From JASJBU01 sp965372385 (GTDB lineage: Bacteria > Pseudomonadota > Gammaproteobacteria > Chromatiales > Chromatiaceae): DNA of 6,136 bases. How positions within the stretch are numbered: the first letter of the stretch is position 1; each line of letters starts with the position of its first letter. This document shows positions 1-6,136 of the stretch, piece by piece. Both the position numbers and the translations under genes were made by a program. Below the pieces are notes generated by a model. The model worked only from the letters and a program-made list of their open reading frames with translations, did not search any database and was not told the origin of the DNA. The DNA lies in assembly GCA_965372385.1 (NCBI GenBank), contig CBDVCD010000223.1, forward strand, positions 1 through 6,136, read 5' to 3'.

Positions 1-72
1 TCTGTCTATCAAAAGCATAGTTCAGACCAACACTTAACGCAGACATAGCCTAAAAGATTACGATTAGCCGCT
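1..72. other. Left-edge non-coding stretch, no gene assigned
   Basis: This stretch lies upstream of the DUF4143 ATPase. On the + strand one frame is open from the window edge to a TAG at 46-48, giving 15 codons that could be the tail of an upstream gene, but I recognise nothing in it. On the - strand an ATG at 46-44 opens a frame leaving the window (MSALSVGLNYAF...). Its texture is like an outer-membrane beta-strand, but it is far too short to call. I see no convincing -35/-10 pair and no hairpin followed by a T-run. Confidence 0.4.
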
Positions 73-1317
73 ATGGAAAATCCCGAAATTTACCCCCGCT
101 TGGTAGAGCCGCGCATCAATGAGGCGCTGGCCGATACCCCTGTTGTCTTGATCCATGGGCCGCGTCAGTGCGGCAAGACAACACTGGCGCGAATGGTGGG
201 TGAGGTGAGGGGCTATGCGTACTTCAGCTTCGATGATGATGTGGTACTCGCCGCTGCTCAGGCAGACCCTGTAGGCTTTATCGGGGATCTGCCGGAGCGG
301 ACTATTCTCGATGAGGTGCAGCGGGTCCCCGAACTATTCACTGCTCTCAAAGCTGCTGTGGACCGTGACCGTACACCAGGCCGGTTTCTGCTCACCGGTT
401 CCGCCAACGTGTTGTTGGTGCCGAAACTTGCCGATTCCCTGGCCGGTCGAATGGAGATCCTGCGGCTGCATCCGTTGGCCCAGGTGGAGCTGACGGGGAA
501 GCCGTCCGCTTTTCTGGACAGGCTATTCGGGGCGGGATTTAAAATTGGCGCATGGCAACGCCTGCGGGAGGAACTGCCCAAACGGATCGTCGCCGGCGGC
601 TATCCAGCGGCACTTGCGCGTGGTGCCTCGCGGCGACGGGTAGTATGGTACCGTGATTACATCGAAACACTGGTGCAACGCGACGTGCGGGATCTGGCGC
701 GCATCCGTTTATTGGATGCACTACCGCGCCTGCTGATGTTGGCAGCCGGACAAACCGCCCGGCTGCTCAACGTGACCGATCTGGCGGCGCCCTTCCAGCT
801 AAGCCGACCGACAATCCGCGATTACGTTACTCTACTGACGCGCGTGTTCCTGCTGGATGAGCTACCGTCCTGGCATAGCAACCGCTTGCGCCGCCTGATC
901 AAGACACCGAAGCTGCATCTGGGCGATACCGGTCTTGCCTGCGCCTTACTTGGGGTGGATGCAGCGGCGCTGCAAATAGATCGTGAACTGCTGGGTCAGT
1001 TACTGGAGACCTTCATTTTTCAGGAATTGCGCCGTCAGGCAAGCTGGCAGGAAGCCCTTGTCACGTTTTATCACTTCCGCGACAAGGATGGTGCGGAGGT
1101 GGATGTCGTGCTCGAAATGAGTGGCCAGCGTGTGGCGGGTATCGAGGTCAAGGCTGCGGCCACGGTAAAGGCCTCTGACTTCCGTGGACTGCGTAAACTT
1201 AAGCAGGCGGCAGGCAAGCGATTTGCAGGGGGCGTAGTGTTGTACGATGGCGAAACCACGGTGCCCTTTGGTGATGATCTGTACGCAGTTCCGATCCGTT
1301 GCCTCTGGGAGAGATGA
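73..1317 (+). CDS. AAA ATPase, AAA_14 domain with C-terminal DUF4143 domain
   Basis: This is a complete 414-residue protein. Residues 1-130 form a P-loop ATPase: Walker A GPRQCGKTT at 29-37, Walker B TILDEVQ at 77-83, a sensor-like LLTGSAN at 106-112 and the family-typical LAGR at 123-126. The C-terminal third is DUF4143. It carries the nuclease-like pattern D337-x-D339..E342-V-D344 followed by IEVK (357-360), which resembles the PD-(D/E)XK fold; whether it cleaves DNA is unknown. The length of about 400 residues is normal for the family, and both domains are intact. ATG 73 is the first possible start after an in-frame TAG at 46-48. No good Shine-Dalgarno precedes it, so translation may be weak. 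The family is widespread in bacteria and archaea, often as a lone and variably present gene, and no cellular role is established. It lies 57 bases before the helicase on the same strand. I infer it is an accessory neighbour rather than a proven partner. Confidence 0.9.
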   Translation: MENPEIYPRLVEPRINEALADTPVVLIHGPRQCGKTTLARMVGEVRGYAYFSFDDDVVLAAAQADPVGFIGDLPERTILDEVQRVPELFTALKAAVDRDRTPGRFLLTGSANVLLVPKLADSLAGRMEILRLHPLAQVELTGKPSAFLDRLFGAGFKIGAWQRLREELPKRIVAGGYPAALARGASRRRVVWYRDYIETLVQRDVRDLARIRLLDALPRLLMLAAGQTARLLNVTDLAAPFQLSRPTIRDYVTLLTRVFLLDELPSWHSNRLRRLIKTPKLHLGDTGLACALLGVDAAALQIDRELLGQLLETFIFQELRRQASWQEALVTFYHFRDKDGAEVDVVLEMSGQRVAGIEVKAAATVKASDFRGLRKLKQAAGKRFAGGVVLYDGETTVPFGDDLYAVPIRCLWER

Positions 1318-1362
1318 TGTGGGTCCAGCGAGATATGAATCTGCAATGGAAATGAAGTTACT

Positions 1363-1366
1363 GGGA
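1363..1366 (+). promoter_or_regulatory. Weak ribosome binding site for the GTG-started helicase
   Basis: GGGA sits eight bases before the GTG at 1375. An in-frame TAG at 1369-1371 means the frame cannot start earlier, so GTG 1375 is the first available start. The site is a short Shine-Dalgarno match. Together with the GTG this suggests modest translation. Confidence 0.4.
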
Positions 1367-1374
1367 TATAGATA

Positions 1375-4242
1375 GTGAATGACCATGAGCTTACTCCCTA
1401 TCAAAGCCAGTTTTTTGCCTGGGAACTCACACGCCGTGCATCGAGTGACTCGGTTGAATCCCTGGGTTCCACCCTTGTTGATGCTCAGGTTGATTTGAAC
1501 CCCCACCAAGTCGAGGCAGCGCTATTCGCATGTCAGAATCCGCTATCACGAGGCGTTATTCTGGCCGACGAGGTGGGGCTGGGGAAGACCATTGAAGCGG
1601 GGCTGGTGATTGCCCAGCACTGGGCTGAGCGAAAGCGCCGAATTCTCATCATCGTACCGGCTAATCTGCGCAAGCAGTGGCATCAGGAGTTACAGGATAA
1701 GTTTTCACTGGATGGGTTGATTCTCGAAGCCAAGAACTACAAGCAGCTCAAAAAACAGGGGTCTGCCAACCCTTTTTTCCGCACGGATAAGCCAGTCATC
1801 TGCTCCTATCAATTCGCCAAGTCCAAGATCGATGACGTACGCATCGTGCCTTGGGATATGGTGGTCTTCGATGAGGCACACCGGCTGCGTAACGTATACA
1901 AGTCTAGTAATGTCATCGCCAAGGCCCTGAAGGAAGCACTGAACGGTGTCCATTCCAAGGTGCTACTTACGGCCACACCGCTGCAAAATTCCCTGCTGGA
2001 ACTCTTCGGATTGGTCAGTATCATTGATGAGCGTGTGTTCGGTGATCTGGACAGTTTTCGCCGGCAGTTCGCAACCATCAATCAGGAGGAAACCTACAAT
2101 CGCCTGCGTAGCCGCATTGCACCTCTGTGTAAGCGCACCCTGCGGCAACAGGTGGCCCACACCATCGCCTATACCAAGCGTATTTCCATCGTGCAGCAAT
2201 TTACCCCCAGCGACGATGAGCAGGCCCTGCGCTCCCTGGTAGCTGATTATCTGCGCCGCCCCGATCTCAAGGCCCTGCCCAACAGTCAACGGCAGTTGAT
2301 CTCCCTGGTGCTGTGGAAGTTGTTGGCCTCGTCCACCCACGCCATCGGTGGGGCACTCGGTACCATGGCAACCCGGTTGGAAAAATTGCTGGAAAAGGCC
2401 GGCGCGGCAGCCAATCTTGTCGAAGTACTGGATAAGGATTATGAGGCCCTTGATGAGGAGGCCGAGGAATGGGGAACCGAAGCGGCGGAAGACCTGCTTG
2501 ATAAAACAGACCAGGAGGCAATTGGTAACGAAATCTCCGAATTGCGTCGCTACGAGGCCATGGCGACGGGTATTCGCGACAACGCGAAAGGCAAGGCGTT
2601 GCTCACCGCGTTGGATAGAGCCTTCAAGGAGCTGGATAAGCTTAATGCACCACATAAGGCGCTAATCTTTACCGAATCCCGCCGGACCCAGGACTATCTC
2701 CTTTCCCTGCTTAAAGAGACGCCCTATGGCGATGGCATTGTGCTGTTCAATGGCACTAACAATAGCAAGGAAGCCCAGCAGATTTACAGGGCATGGCTGG
2801 AGAAGCACTTTGGCACCGATCGCATCAGCGGCTCCAAGACTGCTGATACCCGTGCGGCGTTAGTCGAGCACTTCCGCGATAAGGGCAAAGTCATGATCGC
2901 CACCGAGGCCGGAGCCGAAGGCATCAACCTGCAATTTTGCTCGCTGGTCATTAATTATGACCTGCCCTGGAATCCGCAACGCGTGGAGCAGCGCATCGGT
3001 CGTTGCCATCGTTATGGGCAGAAATTCGATGTGGTGGTGGTCAACTTCATTGATCTCAGCAACGAAGCAGACCGTCGTGTCTATGAACTCCTGGATCAGA
3101 AATTTCAGCTCTTTAGCGGTGTATTTGGAGCCAGTGACGAAGTGCTTGGGGCCATCGGTTCCGGCGTGGATTTCGAGAGACGCATCACTGAAATCTACCA
3201 GCGCTGCCGTGATACCGAGACAATCCGCGAAAGCTTCGAGCAGCTTCAGCTCGACCTGGCCGGCGAGATCAATGAGGCCATGGTCAAGACCCGTGACATC
3301 CTGTTCGAGCATTTCGACGAACAGGTGCTGGAGAAGATCCGCACGGACAGCATCGATACCCGCGATCGCTACGAGCGCATGTTCATGGACCTCACGCGGA
3401 TGGAACTGAATGGCCACGCGGTTTTTGACCGTGATAACGGCTTTACTCTCAACTCGTTGCCCAGCTCGGTGCTACAAGGCCAGGTACCGCTGGGTCGCTA
3501 CGAGTTGCCCCGACGCTCGGGTGAAGCCCACCTCTACCGCCTCGGCCATCCGCTGGGTGAATTTCTTGTGAAACAGGCCAAGTCACGCCGGTTGCTGCCC
3601 GCCAGGCTGGTCTTTGATTACAAAGCCTATCGAAAGCGCCTTACCACACTTGAACCCATTCGCGGTGCAAAAGGCTGGCTTGCGGTCGAGTTACTGACCA
3701 TCGACTCCCTTGGCGGCAGGGAACAACATATGATTGTATCCGCTATCACTGATGACGGGCGCCTGCTGCCGGAGGATGACCCGAAGAAACTGCTGCGCTT
3801 GCCGGTATGCAAACAGGCTGAACTCGACGTTGCACCGGCCGAAAACTCACTTTTGCAGTCTGACCTAACCGAACGTAAGAACCGCCTGGCCGAGCAGATA
3901 AACTGCCGCAACCTAAGCTACTTCGGGCAAGAGGTAGAAAAGCTCGACGCCTGGGCTGATGACCTCAAGGTTGGTCTAGAGCAGGAGATCAAAGAGATCG
4001 ACCGTCATATCAAGGAAGTGCGGCGCACTGCGGCAACCGCTCCCACGTTGGAGGAAAAACTGCACTGGCAGAAGCAGCAGCGGGAACTGGAGCAAAAGCG
4101 TAACAAGCTGCGGCGGGAACTGTTTGACCGGCAGGATGAGGTGGAGGAGAAGCGCAATGTACTGATCGGCGAGCTGGAGGTGCAGCTAAAACAGAAAGCA
4201 GAGGAACGGAGATTGTTCGAGGTTGAATGGGAACTTCTATAG
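1375..4242 (+). CDS. SNF2/RapA-like DEAD/DEAH helicase with C-terminal coiled coil
   Basis: This 955-residue superfamily 2 ATPase has complete SNF2-type motifs. Motif I is DEVGLGKT (65-72), with K71 expected to contact ATP. Motif II is DEAH (166-169) and motif III is LLTATPLQN (197-205). In the second lobe, HKALIFTES (427-435) is followed by motif V around ATEAGAEGINL (509-519) and motif VI QRVEQRIGRCHRYGQ (535-549). DEVGLGKTIEAG is typical of the RapA and bacterial SNF2 branch. About 150 residues between the lobes form an insert with an acidic stretch near 357-382. Residues from about 600 to 830 are unassigned. From about 831 to the end the chain is Glu/Lys/Arg-rich and predicted to form a coiled coil, which could mediate dimer or partner binding. 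Such proteins use ATP to translocate on double-stranded DNA and displace bound proteins. Related helicases occur in DISARM (DrmD) and other restriction-like islands, but no methyltransferase is visible here, so I assign no system. It starts at GTG. Housekeeping RapA is less likely: the N-terminal RapA domains are missing and the context is accessory. Confidence 0.9.
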   Translation: MNDHELTPYQSQFFAWELTRRASSDSVESLGSTLVDAQVDLNPHQVEAALFACQNPLSRGVILADEVGLGKTIEAGLVIAQHWAERKRRILIIVPANLRKQWHQELQDKFSLDGLILEAKNYKQLKKQGSANPFFRTDKPVICSYQFAKSKIDDVRIVPWDMVVFDEAHRLRNVYKSSNVIAKALKEALNGVHSKVLLTATPLQNSLLELFGLVSIIDERVFGDLDSFRRQFATINQEETYNRLRSRIAPLCKRTLRQQVAHTIAYTKRISIVQQFTPSDDEQALRSLVADYLRRPDLKALPNSQRQLISLVLWKLLASSTHAIGGALGTMATRLEKLLEKAGAAANLVEVLDKDYEALDEEAEEWGTEAAEDLLDKTDQEAIGNEISELRRYEAMATGIRDNAKGKALLTALDRAFKELDKLNAPHKALIFTESRRTQDYLLSLLKETPYGDGIVLFNGTNNSKEAQQIYRAWLEKHFGTDRISGSKTADTRAALVEHFRDKGKVMIATEAGAEGINLQFCSLVINYDLPWNPQRVEQRIGRCHRYGQKFDVVVVNFIDLSNEADRRVYELLDQKFQLFSGVFGASDEVLGAIGSGVDFERRITEIYQRCRDTETIRESFEQLQLDLAGEINEAMVKTRDILFEHFDEQVLEKIRTDSIDTRDRYERMFMDLTRMELNGHAVFDRDNGFTLNSLPSSVLQGQVPLGRYELPRRSGEAHLYRLGHPLGEFLVKQAKSRRLLPARLVFDYKAYRKRLTTLEPIRGAKGWLAVELLTIDSLGGREQHMIVSAITDDGRLLPEDDPKKLLRLPVCKQAELDVAPAENSLLQSDLTERKNRLAEQINCRNLSYFGQEVEKLDAWADDLKVGLEQEIKEIDRHIKEVRRTAATAPTLEEKLHWQKQQRELEQKRNKLRRELFDRQDEVEEKRNVLIGELEVQLKQKAEERRLFEVEWELL

Positions 4243-4283
4243 TAGGTTATTATGCGAGACATCGTTGACAGCACCATAAAGAT

Positions 4284-4290
4284 AGAGGGG
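4284..4290 (+). promoter_or_regulatory. Strong Shine-Dalgarno before the truncated ATPase ORF
   Basis: AGAGGGG lies eight bases before ATG 4299. It is the best ribosome binding site in the window and fixes the start of the 123-codon ORF. It shows that the 5' end of this gene is still intact even though its 3' part is missing. Confidence 0.6.
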
Positions 4291-4298
4291 TCGGAAAA

Positions 4299-4670
4299 AT
4301 GGCAAGCGGAGAACTGCTCAGACAGTTGATCAATACGGGAGTTCGTGGAAATACGGCTGGCTTCCGTGCGGCTTCAGAAGCTGTAATCAGGGAAGAGCGG
4401 CAGAAAAAGCACCACCTCTTGGCCAATGATCTGGAGCGTCTGCTGTACGGTGAATATTCAACCTCTGAAACATGTGCTCGTAGAACAACAACATTTTCTG
4501 AGCTGCCAAAGAACAAGGACAATGACCTTGCCTTGCTGGAAGAGCGTTCGGTCATCCGCGAGGAGAAAGATATTATTCTTTCTGATGTGGCTCAGTCGGC
4601 ACTGAATGAAATCATCATGGAACGCAATTGTGCTGATGTATTGCGTTCCTACGGTTTGCAAGCGGGATGA
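4299..4670 (+). CDS. Truncated AAA+ ATPase, N-terminal fragment only
   Basis: The ORF codes for 123 residues. It matches, from memory of the family, the N-terminal region of single-AAA+ ATPases (about 320-400 residues) that are often paired with a subtilisin-like S8 protease. Shared marks are a helical start with ASGELLRQL, then FRAASEAVIREER, HHLLANDLERLL (38-49), a linker SELPKNKD, and LSDVAQSALNEII followed by a region ending RSYGLQAG (116-123). In full-length members this point is followed at once by a basic stretch and the Walker A motif (GPPGCGKT type). Here a TGA follows instead, and none of the three forward frames downstream shows a Walker A. The product therefore lacks ATP binding and hydrolysis and could at most keep the N-terminal recognition domain. 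The gene starts 56 bases after the helicase and has a strong ribosome binding site. I infer a 3' deletion. The alternative, a genuine free-standing small protein, is less likely but cannot be excluded. Confidence 0.65.
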   Translation: MASGELLRQLINTGVRGNTAGFRAASEAVIREERQKKHHLLANDLERLLYGEYSTSETCARRTTTFSELPKNKDNDLALLEERSVIREEKDIILSDVAQSALNEIIMERNCADVLRSYGLQAG

Positions 4671-4674
4671 GTAG

Positions 4675-4803
4675 ATCAATTGCGTGATACAGGTAATGGT
4701 CGGAATGTATGGGAATTTGCAGGGCATTGCGGATAAGACGTTACAGGAGATTGAGGGGCTGGATCTCCAATTATTGGGAGCAAACGATGCGCCAACAAAT
4801 TGA
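4675..4803 (+). pseudogene. C-terminal remnant resembling a DUF2130 protein
   Basis: After an in-frame TAG at 4672-4674, a frame of about 42 codons runs to TGA 4801-4803. Its core reads VGMYGNLQGIADKTLQEIEG, then LDLQLLGANDAPTN. From memory this resembles the conserved C-terminal end of DUF2130 proteins (GMYGDLQGIAGKSL.EIEGL), coiled-coil proteins of unknown function seen near mobile and accessory genes. Nothing of the long N-terminal coiled coil of that family remains. The possible starts (GTG 4684, ATG 4696, ATG 4705) have no clear ribosome binding site. I infer that it is the 3' stump of a gene lost in the same event that truncated the ATPase upstream. The family assignment is recalled, not searched, hence moderate confidence. 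Confidence 0.45.
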
Positions 4804-4843
4804 ATTAGCCACTGACGACGACGAACGAGACCATAATGGTTAA
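4787..4843 (+). CDS. Tiny ORF overlapping the PHP-ATPase start, possible leader
   Basis: An 18-codon ORF (MRQQIELATDDDERDHNG) begins at ATG 4787. The sequence TTGGGAG at 4774-4780 lies six bases before that start and is a better ribosome binding site than the one before the PHP-ATPase. Its TAA at 4841-4843 overlaps the PHP-ATPase start at 4836 by eight bases (ATGGTTAA). It could be a leader peptide that couples translation of the large gene. It could equally be the acidic tail of the DUF2130-like gene, moved out of frame by an indel. It has no recognisable homology. Confidence 0.25.
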   Translation: MRQQIELATDDDERDHNG

Positions 4844-6136
4844 CCAAGAATCTTATTTCACCCGTGGCTCAGAATGGCGCCAATGGGATTTGCATATTCA
4901 TACGCCCGCATCATTTGAGTGGAAAGGTGGGAAGCGTTTTACTCAAATGACAGAGGGAGAAAAGACAGAGTCCGTAGATGAGATGATTGTCGCCCTAAAT
5001 AAGGCCGAACCAACAGTGTTCGTCCTAATGGATTACTGGAATTTTGATGGTTGGTTTGCGTTGAAGAAAAGACTCTCAGAAAAAGGCGCACCGAAGCTGA
5101 ATAAAATTGTCTTTCCTGGAATTGAACTTAGGTTGGTTTCGCCTACAACCTATCGTCTGAATGCCCACGTAATTTTTTCTGATGATGTATCGGATCAAGA
5201 CTTGCTTAATTTCATGGGAAAACTTGAAGTGGCACTGATTGATCAGCCGCTCTCTAATGAGTGCTTAATTCGACTTGCAAGAGAAAAAGTGGGTGAGGAT
5301 AAGCTGAAAAAAATAGGATTTAAGGTGTCCGGTGTGGCTACTGATGATGAACTTGCATTATTGGCAGGCTCGAAGATCGCTGAAATTGTCGTCGACAAAT
5401 ACAAAGAAGCAATAAACAAGGTGCCCAAGGGGAAAGCCATTGGATTCATGCCATGGGACACAAACGATGGATTGGCAGAAGCAGATTGGGAAACACATTA
5501 TTCATATGTAATAGGACTGCTGAACTCATCACCAATATTTGAAACCCGGCGCCAAGAGCTTTGGGCGGCTTTCACTGGAGTTAAGACCGATAAGAACAAA
5601 GAATGGTTTCAGTCATTCCAGTCAGCGCTTGATAATACTCCACGTCTTGCAGTGTCTGGTAGCGATGCGCACTCATTTTCAGACTACGGAAAGTACCCAA
5701 GTGGTAAAATCACCTGGATTAAAGCAGACCCCACTTTTTTGGGGTTGCTTCAGGCAATCAAGGAGCCCGCCAAACGTTCGTACATTGGGCGTCAACCGGA
5801 GAAAATAAACGAAGTCATTGAAAATAAAACCTACTTTATTGATTCTGTTGAAGTGGAAAAGAATACCGGAAGTGTAATCACAGACGAATGGCTATCTAAC
5901 TGTAGATTGCCACTCAATCCTGATCTGGTTGCTATCATTGGCAATAAAGGTAGTGGAAAAAGCGCACTTGCAGACGTGATTGCGTTGCTAGGTAATTCTC
6001 GTCAGACAGGGCACTTCTCATTTCTTTCTGGCAAGCGATTCCGCCAAAAACCGAAAGAACTAGCGAAGCATTTTACAGGGACAATTACATGGCAGGATGA
6101 AACCAAATCGAAATGTGTGCTTTCCGATAATCCTCC
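4836..6136 (+). CDS. PHP-domain SMC-like ATPase, TrlF type, N-terminal part
   Basis: The frame is open from ATG 4836 to the right edge (433 codons), so the gene is cut by the window. Full-length members are usually about 900-1000 residues. Residues about 13-280 form a PHP phosphoesterase domain: EWRQWDLHIHTP gives the metal ligands H20 and H22, followed by LMDYWNFDGW, PGIE (E97), NAHVIF (H111) and SGSDAH (D277, H279). After a linker comes the Walker A motif GNKGSGKSA (369-377), which starts an SMC/ABC-like ATPase. Its Walker B and signature motifs must lie beyond the edge. PHP domains hydrolyse phosphoester bonds with two or three metal ions. With an SMC-like ATPase this suggests an ATP-gated nuclease or nucleotidase in the cytoplasm, plausibly defensive; TrlF is the label I recall for this architecture. 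The start fits the conserved family N-terminus (FTRGSEWR just before the PHP motif); the only earlier option is CTG 4812, after an in-frame TAG at 4806. The ribosome binding site (GAGA, 4827-4830) is weak. GC is clearly lower than in the helicase. Confidence 0.85.
   Translation, partial: MVNQESYFTRGSEWRQWDLHIHTPASFEWKGGKRFTQMTEGEKTESVDEMIVALNKAEPTVFVLMDYWNFDGWFALKKRLSEKGAPKLNKIVFPGIELRLVSPTTYRLNAHVIFSDDVSDQDLLNFMGKLEVALIDQPLSNECLIRLAREKVGEDKLKKIGFKVSGVATDDELALLAGSKIAEIVVDKYKEAINKVPKGKAIGFMPWDTNDGLAEADWETHYSYVIGLLNSSPIFETRRQELWAAFTGVKTDKNKEWFQSFQSALDNTPRLAVSGSDAHSFSDYGKYPSGKITWIKADPTFLGLLQAIKEPAKRSYIGRQPEKINEVIENKTYFIDSVEVEKNTGSVITDEWLSNCRLPLNPDLVAIIGNKGSGKSALADVIALLGNSRQTGHFSFLSGKRFRQKPKELAKHFTGTITWQDETKSKCVLSDNP

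Noticed and set aside
1..46. Minus-strand frame MSALSVGLNYAF... leaving the left edge
   Set aside because: Only 15 residues are visible and there is almost no room for a divergent promoter before ATG 73; it cannot be supported.
21..49. Possible -35 TTCAGA and -10 CATAGC with 17-base spacing
   Set aside because: Only half the -10 bases match the consensus; this is within chance expectation.
1000..1509. Long minus-strand ORF across the end of the DUF4143 gene and the start of the helicase, and similar antisense ORFs elsewhere
   Set aside because: They lie opposite strongly supported genes with conserved motifs and have no family-like composition; they are frame shadows.
4252..4329. 25-codon ORF (MRDIVDSTIKIEG...) between the helicase and the truncated ATPase
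   Set aside because: It overlaps the well-supported start at 4299 in another frame, has no ribosome binding site and shows no recognisable similarity.
4625..4688. Imperfect direct repeat CAATTGTGCTGAT (4625) and CAATTGCGTGAT (4677) near the scar
   Set aside because: It is too short and imperfect to be called a recombination site. It could be chance, although microhomology at a deletion edge cannot be excluded.
4770..4785. Near-palindrome CTCCAATTATTGGGAG as a hairpin
   Set aside because: The stem is mismatched, with almost no loop and no following T-run; it is more simply the ribosome binding site region of the tiny ORF.
5728..5745. Perfect inverted repeat ACCCC/GGGGT around a T-run, terminator-like
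   Set aside because: It lies inside the PHP-ATPase reading frame, and the T-run is in the loop rather than after the stem.

Overview
The window looks like a stretch of a bacterial genomic island, probably from a gammaproteobacterium or another member of the Pseudomonadota. That assignment is inference from protein character and moderate-to-high GC, not from a marker gene. All supported genes lie on the + strand. No tRNA, rRNA, CRISPR array, insertion sequence or convincing terminator is visible.

Region by region: (1) 1-72 is a short left edge with no assignable gene. (2) 73-1317 encodes a complete AAA ATPase of the AAA_14 + DUF4143 type, with a PD-(D/E)XK-like C-terminal motif; such genes often occur as lone accessory genes. 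(3) 1375-4242 encodes a 955-residue SNF2/RapA-like superfamily 2 helicase or translocase with all core motifs, a large insert between the lobes and a charged C-terminal coiled coil. It starts at GTG. (4) 4243-4835 is a disturbed stretch. It holds a 123-codon ORF that matches only the N-terminal part of a AAA+ ATPase and stops just before the Walker A motif would be expected. Next comes a short piece that resembles the C-terminal end of a DUF2130 protein, then a tiny ORF that overlaps the next start codon. The simplest reading is a deletion that removed the ATPase core and most of a DUF2130 gene. (5) 4836 to the right edge is the N-terminal part of a large PHP-domain/SMC-like ATPase of the type annotated as TrlF. 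It carries PHP metal-ligand motifs and, after about 350 residues, a Walker A motif. It runs off the window.

The helicase, the remnants and the PHP-ATPase lie head to tail with short gaps, so they may be co-transcribed. A SNF2 helicase next to a PHP-phosphoesterase/ATPase is the kind of pairing found in phage-defence islands: the helicase would remodel or track DNA, and the PHP-ATPase would be the nucleotide-gated nuclease or effector. This is inference; no experiment is visible in sequence. GC content falls from the helicase (36 of 60 bases G+C at 3241-3300) to the PHP-ATPase (26 of 60 at 5341-5400). That suggests the two flanks of the scar have different histories.
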